The notes beneath the pieces are model-generated. The model was not told the origin of the DNA. It saw nothing but the letters and a program-made list of their open reading frames with translations, and ran no database searches. Positions 15,001 to 27,122 of a stretch of DNA of 64,000 nucleotides are shown in pieces (position 1 is the first letter of the stretch; each line of letters begins with the position of its first letter). This DNA is from Apostichopus japonicus (lineage: Eukaryota > Echinodermata > Holothuroidea > Aspidochirotida > Stichopodidae), in assembly GCF_037975245.1 (NCBI RefSeq), contig NC_092573.1, forward strand, positions 4,029,501 to 4,093,500, in the 5' to 3' direction. Made by a program: the position numbers and the translations under genes.

Positions 15001-18000
15001 TATTCCTGTATGGACTTATTTATTCCTTGAGTTAATGCCAAGGATGGGGAGGGGGGGGGGCAATGGGGGTTTGAAAATTTCAAGTCTTGTGATTAGATAG
15101 AAGGTAATAGTTTGCATTCTAGAAAGATAACCGAAGTGATGAAAGAGGGTTCATTTTTTTTTCTTCAAACTTATTTGTGTTCTTTTCAAGTCTCCATTTT
15201 TGGGTTCATAAATTTATTACATATGCTAAACCTTTGCACCAGTGAACCTTTATTTAGCATAATTAGCAATCAAGTAAATGAAATTAATCAAAGTTTAAAA
15301 ACTACAAGAAACTTGATCACAGTACCAAAAAACTAAACGATTCTCAAATTGTCAAACCGGATGTGTTGATGTACACTCCTGAAGTATCAAGAAAACTTTA
15401 AGCATAAGCATAGGCTACGGGTCTGTTTATTTAATATCAGCAGCATCCCAAGTAGAGGGTTTCTTTTTTTCTGGGGGTGGGGGGAGGGGGGGTAGAGTCT
15501 CAGAATTGACAAATGCCAATGATCCTTTTGACTAACCCTTTGATATTCATTAGTATATTTGCTGGTTCATTTGAACTTTTTGGGGGGAATTTTTTGTAAC
15601 TTCCAAAGGACATTCTTTGCCCTCGCATGATTGTTTCGAGGGTTTCATTGTATGAAATATCGGATTTTCTCTATTTTTTAATTTTTTAATTCAATTTTTA
15701 ATGTAGGGAGTACAACTTTTCTGGTGGTAAAGTACAGGAGCCATTACATTTGAATGAAGCACCTCTATGGATGAAATGCATTCTGGGACTGCTACAACCA
15801 TCATTTGTGAGGTGAGAACCCTTATTTCTCAATGTGCAAGAAACATTTGGATGATTGAACAAAGTTAATATGAACGAGCAAAACAGACAAATAGATGGAC
15901 AAACAGACAGGTGAAGGGACGGAGGAATGAAGTATAAAATTGATAAATGTTCATATAAATAACCATTTGATATCTTCACTCAAAGGATAGTAAATACAGA
16001 AGGTGCAGATATTCATCCCAACCCTTCAAGTTGGGACCTTTGACACTCTTCTTTGTAAGAGTATGCTACCAGTGAATTAAGTGTCACCTCAAGATACTGA
16101 AAGTACTAAATCAATGTTGGTCACAAAGCACACCCACCCACCCATCCCACCCCCCCCCCTTTCAACCAGGTCACACTTACACCCCTGCTTGCTATGAGTA
16201 TCACTTTAGATATGTTACTGGTTATAATGTTATTTATACATTTGTATCAAATATCGATTCAGTGTCTATAAACGTTTATGAATGTTGGTCACATTGACTC
16301 TTAGAACTACCCCCCACCACCCCACCCATTCCACCCTCCTTCAACCAAGTCACACTTAAACCACTGCTCAAAAGCTTTAGGTTTCCTTTAATAAATGCCA
16401 TTAATATCACTACACTTTTTTATTGTATTTATACATTTGTGTCAAATGTCCATTCAGGGTCTATTGAAGAATCAGTTGTTGATGATTTTTGTTTGACATA
16501 TTGATTTTAGATGTCTGGAAGAAGCTGCCAGTCAACTGCAGTTAGATGGAGCACCTTCCAATAATCCACCGGGATTTCTTGAGAATCTGAGACAGTTACC
16601 CTGCGGCTGCAGAATCAGAAGTAAAGGACAAATGCTAATGAAGAAAGGTAAACAACTTGAAAATCAAGATCAAAATCTTGATCTAAGTCAAATCTTAATC
16701 AAGATCCCAAAATGTTCTTTAACAAATAATAATAATAATAATAATATCCCTAGAAATATAAGCAGCTTTTTTTATGCATTGGTTTGACAAGTTTAGCAAC
16801 CCTACCAAGTAGTACACAACATAAGATTACAGTTGTACCACATTCTTTTAGATTTTTTAGAAGAACCAGTTATCAATCAGTTTTAGTAAATTCCCAACAT
16901 TTCATCACCCAGGCTTATGATATCTTTGAAAATCACATGCAAAAGGCAAATTGGGAAACTTGAAAATTTTGCATACAAATAAACTAATGTACATCAATTG
17001 ATTTTAATTATTATTACTTTTTAACTAGAATTGGAAATTTAGGTCAAAATCAACTCAAAAAGCTGCTATGAAAGCAGAAAATTTTGCATATGTGGTAATT
17101 TGAATGAAATGTTGTGACTCTGACAAGCTATACACACCATTCAGGAAAAAGAAATGCCCCTGCTCCCCCACCCCCCCCCCCCCCCCCGGCCACATGGTCA
17201 TAGTGTGCAACTGTTCCAGTCTATAGTGTAACTCTTAAAAGTTAATACTGCTGCTGTTTTTGTTGTCATAACTGTTTCCATTGTGAGCTGTCAGACTGAA
17301 TAATCATTTCCAGATTTGTTTTCAACTCGACAGAGTTGTGGACCGGGCAAGTTCGTTAAAGGAAAGTCTTTGTACATGAATATATGATAGAATGAAACAT
17401 ACTGTTGAAATTAAACACCTATTTACAAAAGTATTGAAGCAGTGCAGACAGACTTCTCTGTTAAACCTATTTGTAGAAAGTTGTCATTCAAGTTATAATG
17501 TGATCTTTGTTAGTTTACTACCCATGTTATCATGTCTTGTTTAACTAATCAAAAGTTGATTTACAGATCAAAGAGGATCCATTTTTGTATTTTTTCTTTC
17601 TTTCTTTTTTTTCCATCTCTTTTCTTGTTCAGATGAGGAGGAAGGTCTTCTGGATTCCTGTAGAGCATTTCTTTCTAGTTTGCTGTCAGAAATTTCATCG
17701 TTCCCGTTTTCGCTGTGCATGTTCTTTCAGAGATTAGAGAAACTTCTGCCAGCTCAAAACACCAACCTACCTCTCAAATCTGTCGGTTTGAAGGCAAGTT
17801 GAATGAAATTGTCCCTGTTTACTCGTTGTTAATGTCACGATTAAAAAAAAAAATTGAATAATAATGTAAGATAATTTAAGCTTAAATGTCAATACATTTG
17901 TAATAGATCAGTACCAGATTTGTTGGAAAGGTATAGTTCACCTTACCTTCAGTAAAATTAATTTGAAAAACAAATAAGCAACAAATTTGCATGATTCTAT

Positions 18001-21000
18001 CAGATTTGTTGTTGTTTCTCAAATGGTCTTTTGTGTAGACTGAACATTGGTTGAGTACAATACATACTTTATTTCCTGTGTCCTTTGTTTGTCCAATGGG
18101 AACTATATGTCCAAGAAAAACAAAAATTTAACTAGAAAAAATGCAAAAGATGAAATAAACCAAGTTTGCACGTGCTTCTGTTGAGTTGGTTATGTGTACC
18201 AGCTTCAAACTTATCCTGATGTATCTAGGATATTCTTCAATAATAAATTTTTACGCTACTTAGATTCCATTCCTATTTTCCTGTAGATAAATGATATTAT
18301 GATTCTTAATATTATGATCTTTGCCACTAGACCCACCTTTTTCTTCTGTTGTATTTAGACTTGACTTGCATTTGTTCTTCAACAGATTATCGTTCAGATT
18401 CTGTTAATGTTTCTAAACGATGAGTTGGAGGTTCGAGTCCATCTGAAGGGTGATTTGCCTGATAAACCTCTAAAACAAGTTTGCCAGATTGGTCGCTTGG
18501 CGTGCATTGCTATCCTTGGACGTAACTTAGGTATGAGTAATGTTCACATATGCAGATATTGTCATATTTCTGAGAGGGTAAAGCCAACAAGCCATGGCTT
18601 TAAACCTTTAAATCGTTTTGTTACATATCGTTGGAACTAAAATTACTCTACCATAGTTCATTCCTCATAAGTTTTCTCTCAAGTATTATAAGACTTGTAA
18701 CTCTGGATGAGTACTGTTCAAGTATTTGTTTGGCCAAAAAAGGGGAAGTTTGGCTGGTAAATTGATAATTGTGGTTGTCTTGATGAAAATGATAATTTCA
18801 TTCCAGACAGTGTTCTTGTCATAAGTTCAAGCGTATATTGTATTTCGAAAAGTGACAGAAATCCTTGATGTACCATTGGTTTCCACAACAGATATATTTA
18901 TGTTTTTTTCTGATTATTGTGACATGAGGGGTTTACATTACCTCAATGGCATTTCCATGCACAATGCAGGTCAAGGTCCTTAGTGATAAGTGCAAGACTT
19001 TTATGAACCTAAGCTCTACGTTCTCCTAATCACACGGCGAATCTCCTTTCAATTAATATAAAAAAAAATACAAGTTGGAAATAAGACACAAGCTGGACAT
19101 TGTTGATTCATGCTTTTCCTTGATAAATCATTAACATGAGCAAAACTTCTACTGGACCCCATCATTCAGTGCCTACTCCTCTCCCCTGCTTCTCAGATAA
19201 CGTGGATATCCCGATGGACCTTCTTCAAGAATTTGGTCGACAGCATGGAGAGTGGCTGACAGACACCGTTCATTCAATGATCGAACATTTTCAGAGAAAG
19301 TGAGAACACATCTTTATGCAGTCCACATTAAGATTATGAATTATCGAATTCAACAGTTACATCATGTTCATTTCTTGCATGTTCTGTGACATCTTTTTCA
19401 TTTTGGGTACAAAACGTTGTAATCCAAAACTCACAAGAAAGGCAAGAGAGACTATATCCGACCTGCCAGCTGTTTTTGACCTTTATCAGTGCTGTATAGT
19501 AGCCTACAACTAAATTAAGAAGGACAGCTTGGCGAGACTTTTTTCCAAATTGTTGGTACTTTCGCAAAGATCGAAAAACCTTTTACACAATATTGGACGC
19601 AATGACTGCCTTGAACTTTTGGTTTAAAACTGTGAACCTCTGTAATTTGAAGTTTTATTACGGTTTTATCTTACGGTTTTAAAAAATTTGCTATTGGTGA
19701 GAAAGTGAAAATATGTCTTTAAGCAGTCCACATTAAGACTATGAATATCAAATTCAACAGTCACATCATGTTCAGTTCTTGCATGTTGTGTGACATGTTT
19801 GTCATTTTGGTACAAAACGTTGTAATCCAATATGGTTTAACAATTTTACAATTCCGATTTAAAAAACTTCCAATCTTCAGAGAGCTATCTCACCAGCAGG
19901 ATATCTGCTTAGAAGATGCAGCTCTTGCCTACCAGGAGCAATATTTCTTGATGCTTTTTCAAAGTGTTTCATCGTACCCAGATGGTAAGTTTGATTTATC
20001 GTAAGTAAATTTGATTTTTAGTCTAACTTTGCGTATATGTTCTTACATTAGGTTCTCTGATATTTTCATGTGTAACTGTACTGATGAACATGATCTATAT
20101 TTCTCTTTGTTTATGGTTCCCATTGTGAAACTCCATGAAGAATATTAAGTGGCTTGAATATCTTTCAATTTTATTAGATTGTGAATCATAATTTTCCTTT
20201 TCTTTGCAGTTAAGGGTGGTCTCGGAACGATTTACAGAGCAGTGACCAATAACGTTGTGAGTATATTTGTATTTAAATTTTAAAGTAAACATGTATGTTT
20301 GATTGTTTTATGTGAATGTATGTATGGCAAGGAAACTGTATTAATGTTAATACCAAATATCTTCTAATTGGATCTCAAATGCTGGTGGTTAATATGTTTT
20401 GTAATGAAACATTCCCTGTATAGACAAATTTATGCAACCTACTTAGCCAGTTTGTTCTAGCAGTGTCACAAGAGATGTTTAAAACTCTTCAACACAAATA
20501 AAAACCACTGTAGTCTAATGTTCTACAATAACCTCGTAGTTGATGTTCTTAGGTCTAGCTAATTTTCATATAAAGCTTTGGAGAACAATACTTAACAGTA
20601 ACCATGTAGAACAAATTGAACAATACATCAGTTCTGGTAAAACACAACAGTATCCGTGAAGAACAATACATCAGTTCTTGTAAAACAAGAGAGTACCCAT
20701 GAAGAAAAATACATCAGTTCTTGTAAAACACCACAGTATCCATGAAGAACAATACATCAGTTCTTGTAAAACACCACAGTATCCATGAAGAACAATACAT
20801 CAGTTCTTGTAAAACATCACAGTATCCATGAAGAACAATACATCAGTTCTTGTAAATCAAGGCATTGCAGCGGGGAATGTGCCAAGTCTGAAGTGATGAG
20901 ACACAACTGCATGTAGCTCAACCACAGTTACTAATATTACTGCACCAGATGTAAAAGACTCTCTTGGCTCTCTTAGCTGAACAACATCCAACCTGCTCAA

Positions 21001-21635
21001 CACAGAGAGTAACCATTGTTTTGATATCCAATTTACCGATGTACATGAAATCTTTGCTCTAACTGAATCCAATCTGTACAAAAATAATTAATATCCTGTT
21101 CACTGCACCTTTGTATAGCTTTCATTTCGTATATGTACTTCATGGAATGTTCATGTTACTGGACTCTGATTTGTCTGGTCATGTGCGTTATATCTCTGTT
21201 CAATGGATCTGAAGAAAACATGATTTAGTTAGTTTTACCCCTTCCATATTTATAAATTTTTACTCCGTTTTCATTAAGGATTGGCTTCAGTCCGTCATGG
21301 AGATTCCTCCAATGCCCGTTCTCAGAACGGCAAATCCATCGATTCTGTCCTTCAAGTTCGATGGAGAAGACGGTGGGCGGAGCGAGCCCTTCAACCCCGT
21401 CAACCAAGTCAATAAGATTGGAGACTCTCCGTTCACTTTTGACACCATCTCTGACGTCTCTGTGGACTGGAAAGGTTTACTTCAGAGTGAGATTGGACTG
21501 ACCAAGACAAGTTTTCAGCTGTTATTGTCTCACCGTCACGACATGCAGGACGAGACGTCATTGGAGGAATCCGAGATGAAAGCTGTCAGAGTTATCCGGG
21601 CCAAGTACAACCTGGACCGAGCCGATTTTGTATGA
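1..21635 (+). CDS. KIAA0825: KIAA0825 homologue (DUF4495 family), 22 exons, 5' end outside window
   Basis: Exons: 2-115, 464-1190, 1829-1993, 3120-3301, 7046-7205, 7699-7751, 8521-8664, 9883-10025, 10808-10958, 12223-12413, 12601-12894, 13440-13530, 14339-14390, 14799-14967, 15707-15811, 16511-16647, 17633-17793, 18386-18530, 19197-19299, 19881-19984, 20210-20256, 21279-21635 (stop). Every junction keeps frame and the sum is 3795 nt, giving 1264 residues; human KIAA0825 is about 1275, so only a short N-terminus is missing. The second exon carries DSLWEDVRSRIKKYF and LLYPVSEIW, which match the remembered human N-terminal region (MWDDIRLHLRRF, LLFLYPESEV). No catalytic motif, signal peptide or membrane segment is evident; the protein looks helical and cytosolic. 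Molecular function is unknown; human variants have been linked to postaxial polydactyly. The intron after 17793 uses a GC donor. The family call is from memory and not aligned. Confidence 0.82.
3302..7045 (+). other. Long intron of the KIAA0825 homologue
   Basis: This 3.7-kb intron holds no convincing coding exon; the short open frames in it have no protein-like features. It contains a diverged threefold repeat of roughly 210 bp at about 3870-4480. The rest is AT-rich with nothing recognisable. Confidence 0.6.
3870..4480. repeat. Diverged tandem triplication, unit about 210 bp
   Basis: Three successive blocks share the motifs ATCTGCTTT, AATACATTAAGAAT, TCAATGTA and AGCTCTTT or ACTCTTT in the same order. 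They begin near 3870, 4090 and 4310. Divergence is substantial, so this is an old intronic repeat. Confidence 0.65.
7283..7625. repeat. Minisatellite, unit about 61 bp, 5-6 copies
   Basis: The phrases CATGTCTTACTGCTAAATGC and AATGTAGTGTCCTGTCAGTA recur about every 61 bp in the intron after exon 7046-7205. Copies differ by scattered substitutions and small indels. Confidence 0.85.
7985..8368 (-). mobile_element. tRNA-derived SINE with 7-bp target duplication
   Basis: Read on the minus strand, the element starts with a tRNA-like head. Its A box resembles TGGTCAAGTGG (complement of 8346-8356) and its B box is GGTTCGAGCC (complement of 8303-8312). A body follows containing GTCCTTGGGCAAGG and GTATAAATGGG, phrases that I associate with SINEs of marine invertebrates. 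The element ends in an A/T-rich tail. CTCTATA flanks it at 7978-7984 and 8369-8375. It lies antisense in a KIAA0825 intron. Confidence 0.8.
9313..9530. repeat. Tandem duplication, unit about 110-115 bp, two copies
   Basis: The sequence around GAAAATACAAGCAAGAAACC with its TTTTCACCTCATA block is repeated from about 9425, with similar flanks including TTAGTTTACAT. It is intronic and noncoding. Confidence 0.7.
11251..11899. repeat. 33-bp minisatellite, about 20 units, with higher-order repeat
   Basis: The unit is close to ATAGTGAGTCCATACTCATA followed by CTTATATTCTAAC. A block of about nine units beginning at 11356 is repeated nearly exactly from 11648, a 292-bp higher-order period. Because 33 is divisible by three, long stop-free frames appear on both strands; these are artefacts of the repeat. 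The array lies in a KIAA0825 intron, and most units carry GTGAGT in the sense orientation. Confidence 0.92.
14228..14577. repeat. Direct repeat of about 35 bp flanking a 52-bp exon
   Basis: A pyrimidine-rich phrase beginning TGTTATAATGCATCC occurs at about 14228-14262 and again at about 14543-14577. Exon 14339-14390 lies between the two copies, which look essentially identical. Confidence 0.75.
14391..14545 (+). repeat. 47-bp array seeded at a splice donor
   Basis: The first unit begins exactly at the GTAAGTATTC donor of exon 14339-14390. Further copies start at 14438, 14485 and 14530 (partial), each with GTGAGTATCC or GTGAGTATTC at the same position. Each unit therefore repeats a donor-like core. 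The array is embedded in the intron between exons 14339-14390 and 14799-14967. Confidence 0.88.
16100..16470. repeat. Diverged duplication, unit about 180 bp, two copies
   Basis: Both halves contain AATGTTGGTCACA, a C-rich CCACCCA tract, AAGTCACACTTA or AGGTCACACTTA, TTTATACATTTGT and ATTCAG followed by GTCTAT, in that order. The repeat is intronic. Confidence 0.65.
17794..18385 (+). other. GC-AG intron of the KIAA0825 homologue
   Basis: The exon ending at 17793 reads TTGAAG followed by GCAAGT. The next exon starts after TTCAACAG at 18385. Frame is conserved across the join (phase 0), and no nearby GT donor preserves it. AAG|GCAAGT is the strong flanking consensus typical of genuine GC donors. 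Confidence 0.8.
20600..20860. repeat. 43-bp minisatellite, about six copies
   Basis: The phrases AACAATACATCAGTTCTTGT and AGTATCCATGAAG recur every 43 bp, nearly perfectly in the last four units. It lies in the last KIAA0825 intron. Confidence 0.88.
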
Positions 21636-22159
21636 GTATGAGGACAACCGATTGTTGAATGATTTGGAAATATTCTGGTATTATTCTTTATCGGAGAGGG
21701 CTTTGGATTAGAAATTATGTTTTAAATGAGTAGTGGGAATCATTAGTCCTTCACAGACATTTCCAAACGAGCACTGGGTATTATTGTTTTTAATATCTTT
21801 TATTACTTTTTAAAAAGTAAAAGATGCCCTCCTAGGGATTGAACATGTTGTATCTATTCTTTATTTATTCTGATTTCAAACGATGGAATTACAAAATAGA
21901 GATGTTGCAGAAAAAGGTGAGAGGGATATATAAACTGTAGAATATATAGGTAATCTGATGTTTAACATTGTTCATACATATATATATATAGATATGAAAT
22001 ATAAATTTAATATATCAATCTCTGCATATGAAATTTGTGCATTACTGAAAGTGGATAATATGGTAGTTTAGGTTATGATGCTGAAGGCTCAGTAACCTTT
22101 GTAACCTTGCTGGCGTGTGGATGCGACAGCCGGCTTGTAAACACCGTACATGGCCACAT

Positions 22160-22342
22160 AATAAAAAAATTAAATTCTAGAGTGTTATTACAGTGAAAAG
22201 CTTGTAAAAACGATATCTTAAGACCAATAGGTTGAATCAATGTTATACTGGGTACGTAGATGCCCCATGATGCGTAGATGTGCCCAATTGTTTGTGGTTC
22301 CCATCTTATGTATGTTAATGAGTGGGCCAGGCTTAAAATAAA
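22160..22342 (+). promoter_or_regulatory. Candidate poly(A) signals of the KIAA0825 homologue
   Basis: AATAAA hexamers occur at 22160-22165 and 22337-22342, about 0.5-0.7 kb after the stop codon. Which one is used, if either, cannot be decided without transcript ends. Confidence 0.35.
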
Positions 22343-22595
22343 ATTCTTAAAATGTCAATATCTCTTCAACAGTATTTCTGATTAAGTTCATACTTGGTAT
22401 GGTGATATTACTACATACTACATAGAAAGTATGTGCTCTTTGCAACAACAACTTTGACCTCATTAATATTCATGAGTTGGTGGGGAATAGGAATTAATGG
22501 GAAATAGTCAAAAACAGCTTTTAAATATCATCTCATCAACCACAAGTTGAATCAATGTCTTACTTGGTAGATAGATGCCCCATGATTGAAATTGG
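22225..22595. repeat. Diverged direct repeat, spacing about 315 bp
   Basis: GTTGAATCAATGTTATACTG followed by TAGATGCCCCATGATG near 22231 recurs as GTTGAATCAATGTCTTACTT with TAGATGCCCCATGATT near 22548. It is probably part of an old interspersed repeat. Confidence 0.55.
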
Positions 22596-22968
22596 CAGAG
22601 GTCAAAAGAAGTCAACGGGTGTCAAAGTCTGAAATCCTTTTAATCCTTCATAATAGTTTTTAGTGGAACCATGTAGTGATTCTAGGTACAGATTAAGCAT
22701 GCCAAACCCAAGATGAATAAATCCACAATTAGTATTTCTTTAGTAAAACCTATATACCACATCCTATTTCCCCATTGATGTTTAAAGCTGTTTACCTCTT
22801 TAGTAATGTCATGGGTTTGCTATTTCTTTGCTGTTTAGTATTTGAAGATTTTACAGTAGTTGGAAGGATGAAATTAATTTGGTTTTTTTTTTATGTTATG
22901 CTATTATGCAACAACATGTTTGCATCGTTTCTGTTATATCTTGAATTCAGTCATCTTGTTAACCATTA

Positions 22969-23866
22969 TTCTGTTATGAGTTCATAGCTTCTGATATTGG
23001 CATTGTGTTCACTTTGATGTAAACAGCTATTATGTTATAAGAACATAGCTTCTGATATTGGCATTGTGTTCACCTTGATGTAAACAGCTTTTCTGTTATA
23101 AGTACATAGTTTCTGGTATTGGCATTTTGTTCACCTCAATGTAAACAGCTTTTCTGTTATAAGTATATAGCTTCTGATATTAGCATTGTGTTCACCTTGA
23201 CGTAAACAGCTTTCTGTTATAAGTACATAGCTTCTGATATTGGCATTGTGTTCACCTTGATGTAAACAGCTATTCTGTTATAAGTACTTAGCTTCTGATG
23301 TTGGCATTGTGTTCACCTTGATGTAAACAGCTATTATGTTATAAGAACATAGCTTCTGATATTGGCATTGTGTTCACCTTGATGTAAACAGCTTTTCTGT
23401 TATAAGTACATAGTTTCTGGTATTGGCATTTTGTTCACCTCAATGTAAACAGCTTTTCTGTTATAAGTATATAGCTTCTGATATTAGCATTGTGTTCACC
23501 TTGACGTAAACAGCTTTCTGTTATAAGTACATAGCTTCTGATATTGGCATTGTGTTCACCTTGATGTAAACAGCTATTCTGTTATAAGTACTTAGCTTCT
23601 GATGTTGGCATTGTGTTCACCTTGATGTAAACAGCTTTTCTGTTATAAGTACTTAACTTCTGATATTGGCATTGCGTTCACCTTGTCAAAAGTACTTAGC
23701 CTCTGATATTAGCATTGTGTTCACCTTCATGTAAACAGCTTTTCTGTCATAAGTACTTAGCTTCTTGATGTTGGCATTGTGTTCACCTTGATGTAAACAG
23801 CTTTTCTGTTATAAGTACATAGCTTCTGATATTAGCATTGTGTTCACCTTGATGTAAACAGCTTTT
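22969..23866. repeat. 60-bp minisatellite, about 15 units, higher-order period about 304 bp
   Basis: The unit contains TTCTGTTATAAGTACATAGC, TTCTGATATTGGCATTGTGT and TCACCTTGATGTAAACAGCT. A variant series of five units (marked by CTATTATG, TTTCTGGTATT and CTTGACG) starts near 23027 and is repeated from 23331. It lies about 1.3 kb downstream of the KIAA0825 stop. Confidence 0.92.
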
Positions 23867-24778
23867 TCATCTTTTTGTTGCAAAGTAATGAAATGCAACA
23901 CTCAAATGTATCAAGTACTTACATAAACGTAGTGAACTTCCAAGAGATCTTCGTAGGGATTAGTTCAAGTTTTCAAAGTTTTCAAATGATGTCTGACATT
24001 GTCTTTTCAAAGTGTCAATCTATAGAGATACTTAAAGTAATTCTCAACAACTTTTCCTTATGCTTTTAATAACAATCATCTTAATATTTATCATCTTAAC
24101 ATCACATAATGTTCATGTGTAGCTTACCTGTTTTCCTTTCTCTCTATGGAGGACAGTTTGGTGTGATAAGTTACAAGGCTACATATGCATCTGCATGCAG
24201 TCATCATATATAGCTTTAAGCTTAGAAAGTACAAAATGTTCTGAGTGCGTAATCAAGGACAATAATTCTGTACTAGACTTAATTAATTACACTTTCCGTT
24301 TCATTGTTCATGTTTGACTGATTAGAGGCAATGTACAATCAGTCACCTATATATCTTTCTATATTAGTGTGCAATAGACTCATAATAGTCACTAGAGAGT
24401 ATACTGAAATTTGTAGATGTATTATTTAAAATAAAGTCTATATATTACACTCTTGTTTTTGTCTTTCTTAGTCAGTTTTTATTCCATCAAACTTCCAATG
24501 TTAAGTGATAAATAAGCCAGGATCTCTGAAAATCTTGTCTTGTGACTCATCCCATATTGGCAAATTCTTTCAATCATGGCAAACATGACAAATGAGAATG
24601 AACTTTTTAAGTTTGTTATTTATAACCATTGCCAGCCATTTGTATACAATATTTAAATTGTATCAGAGCATGCTATTTCTTTTTAATTTGGCCTAGCCTT
24701 TTGGGGTTGTTTTTTTTCATGCCAAAAAAAATAAATGCAGCTACCCATAGTAACACACGCTGAACATCCATTAAGTTA

Positions 24779-25230
24779 CTGTAGCATACACCCATTAAAA
24801 GCCCCATTGACTTACACACTAAATCATAAAAGTAATGTGGTCTCAAAGTTTAGATTGAAATTCTCACAAGCTAAACATTACCCATCACCGGATAGCTGAC
24901 AAGTTGGCCTTTCATGGCACCATCAATTTTTTGTATCATGACCGTGTAGATTTTTTTGCTATCAGAGCCTGAAGTTTTTGCCACTTATAAACAAACCTCT
25001 TCAATCAACGTATGCTGCTCCTTGGAGGCCTAAAGGGGTCTAAAATTGCAACAATTGACCCAATTTTTGCACCACATGTACTTCCATTCATGCTCTTCAA
25101 CATGCAAGCCCCGTAAAGATTGATTGATAACAGGTAAAAAAAGATGTTCTCCTGCTGCTTTTTGGCACTTTTCCTGAGCTAGAAGAACAATCGTGCGGAT
25201 GGATATAGACTCTAATATGAGTATGCCACC
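24779..25230. mobile_element. Non-autonomous inverted-repeat element, 452 bp (family A)
   Basis: TTAAGTTA flanks the element directly at 24771-24778 and 25231-25238. The ends are inverted: GTAGCATAC on the left and, on the complement, GGTGGCATAC on the right. It encodes nothing recognisable. A second copy with high similarity lies at 36425-36890. Confidence 0.8.
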
Positions 25231-25770
25231 TTAAGTTATAACACGTACAGTAGCATAGCTCCATCTATCATCTATCTTGCTCAATTTGGACACCAAATGC
25301 CAATTGTATGGACGCGACAGTCCAGCGGAAGGCCCGGGGATCCAGACAGACCCCAGCGAAGTAGTGGAGTTACTATCTCGTTTGCAGTCGTTTTGCAGAG
25401 AAACAATTAACTCGTTTTTAGCTATTTGGCAAGGTAGGCCTATTTCGTGAATACCAGGTCGCTGTACAAATATAATCTCGGGTTCAAATCTAATTCCATT
25501 CTACCTAGCCTAGGCCTAATGTTACAACAAATGTACCTGTTACGCGACAATTGCATGCAGTAGCATGGTGACTTCGAAGTTCGGACACTTAAGACTTAAA
25601 ACACCCCAAAACTAAATCTTCTGGTATAAATCATTTGAAAATATACTTCATAAGGTGGGAGAATTTTGTTATAGTACGATACACGGCCAAACTTTCTTTC
25701 CTGCAAACTGTTTTCACGTTGTTTTCCAAGAAGATTCTTCGTGATTGTGGAACTGGTATTTCTTTGCTAG

Positions 25771-26047
25771 AGTATTGCGAAGTTCGGACACGCAACCCAC
25801 AGTGTGGCGCTGGTGATAAAATTGGTGGCGCAGTTGCTCTTTCAGTAATTATAACAGACTTCATAGATCTTCGTCATTTTATTGACAAATATGTAAGTAA
25901 TTTCTTGCACGCGGGTCATTTTGGAGAGAAAATAACTGTAGCTTCGTACTTTTTGGTGAAATTTGACTCTTCCTGTAGATTTTCATGGTGAAATCGTGTA
26001 TTTCTTAGGGTGTCCGAACCTCGCAGTATGCCGAACTTCGCAATACT
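25771..26047. mobile_element. Short inverted-repeat element, 277 bp
   Basis: The left end AGTATTGCGAAGTTCGG is the exact inverse complement of the right end CCGAACTTCGCAATACT. A further inner copy of the CCGAAC motif lies on the right side. No clear target duplication was found. It may be a deleted DNA transposon. Confidence 0.55.
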
Positions 26048-27122
26048 GACTATACTAAAATAATGTAATTAGCATTTAACCTAGTCATGTAAAGCCAGTC
26101 AATAAACGGCCATCATTTTATTAGTGTTATTGCAACGTTTTAGATTTAACATTTATACCAAACAGGAGGTCAGTTCAACTCGCAATAAAGCAACCTAGGC
26201 TATAGGCTAAGCAACCTGGCATAGGCTTGCTGTTGTGAATTAGTATAGTAAAAGCTTCATAATTGATGCGCCTAAAATATTACTAGCTACGATACAGCAG
26301 GCAACCTAAACCTTTTTTGCAGCGGAATAGAGTTACATATTTCATACGTTTGAATCCATTTCAGGTATGTGCTGATCAAATTGTAGTTTTTTATTAAGCT
26401 ATTAATACCCTCCCCAAGTTTTGCCCAAATTTGGGGCATTTGGATATCTTACTCCCTAAAAATAACCAAAATGTTATCAACATGATACCACTACTCTCTG
26501 GGACCTGAGCTAAGAGGCTCAGAGCATAGCAAACAGCACCAAGAGTCAGTGGATGCATACTTAGGCCTACACTACTTTAGCTTATCGACGAATGTATCAA
26601 CTTCGGGGTGTGAAAGATCTTGACATCGCAGACATTTTTCGTAGTATGTTAAGTAGGCACAGAACAAGAAATATTTTGAGATCTTTACAAATCCTTAAGT
26701 GCATCAATTATGAGCTCACCATGCTACACTACTAAAGTTCATAGACTCGGCCTACAACATTATGGGCCTAGAGGCTATATGTGTCCCTAATACTATATTT
26801 GTTCAGGCTAATGTATGAAACCAACTGTGTAGCTCCTAATCTAGAATCTAATAAATTGAGTCTCAGATTATGATAGGAAAATAATGACATTATTTACATT
26901 AATTCTAATCAGCATAATAAGGTCAATATCCGAACAGTGTGTGCTTGTGTACAGTATCAGCATGTCATAACCAAAACCCAAAAGCAAATGATTGCCTAGA
27001 CTTTGTTTTATGAAAGTCACAGTGTCTCTTAGAAGTTTCATTATTGTCTCTTGTCACAAAATACAGATACATCATACTCATAACTTTTTATTTCAGAATT
27101 TTTGAAAACTTCAATCCCAACC

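Larger units (their letters stand above)
21636..26458. other. Intergenic region between the KIAA0825 homologue and JmjC copy 1
   Basis: No convincing gene is visible. The first 700 bp are probably the 3' UTR of the KIAA0825 homologue and flank. The rest holds the 60-bp minisatellite, a 452-bp inverted-repeat element and a 277-bp inverted-repeat element. An open frame at 25635-25991 overlaps the last element and is not judged a gene. Confidence 0.6.

Noticed and set aside
22969-23866. Possible CRISPR-like array (regular repeats)
   Set aside because: There are no unique spacers between repeats; the whole unit repeats, and the context is eukaryotic.
25635-25991. 118-codon frame in the intergenic region
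   Set aside because: It overlaps the 277-bp inverted-repeat element, resembles no family, and has no splice or promoter support.
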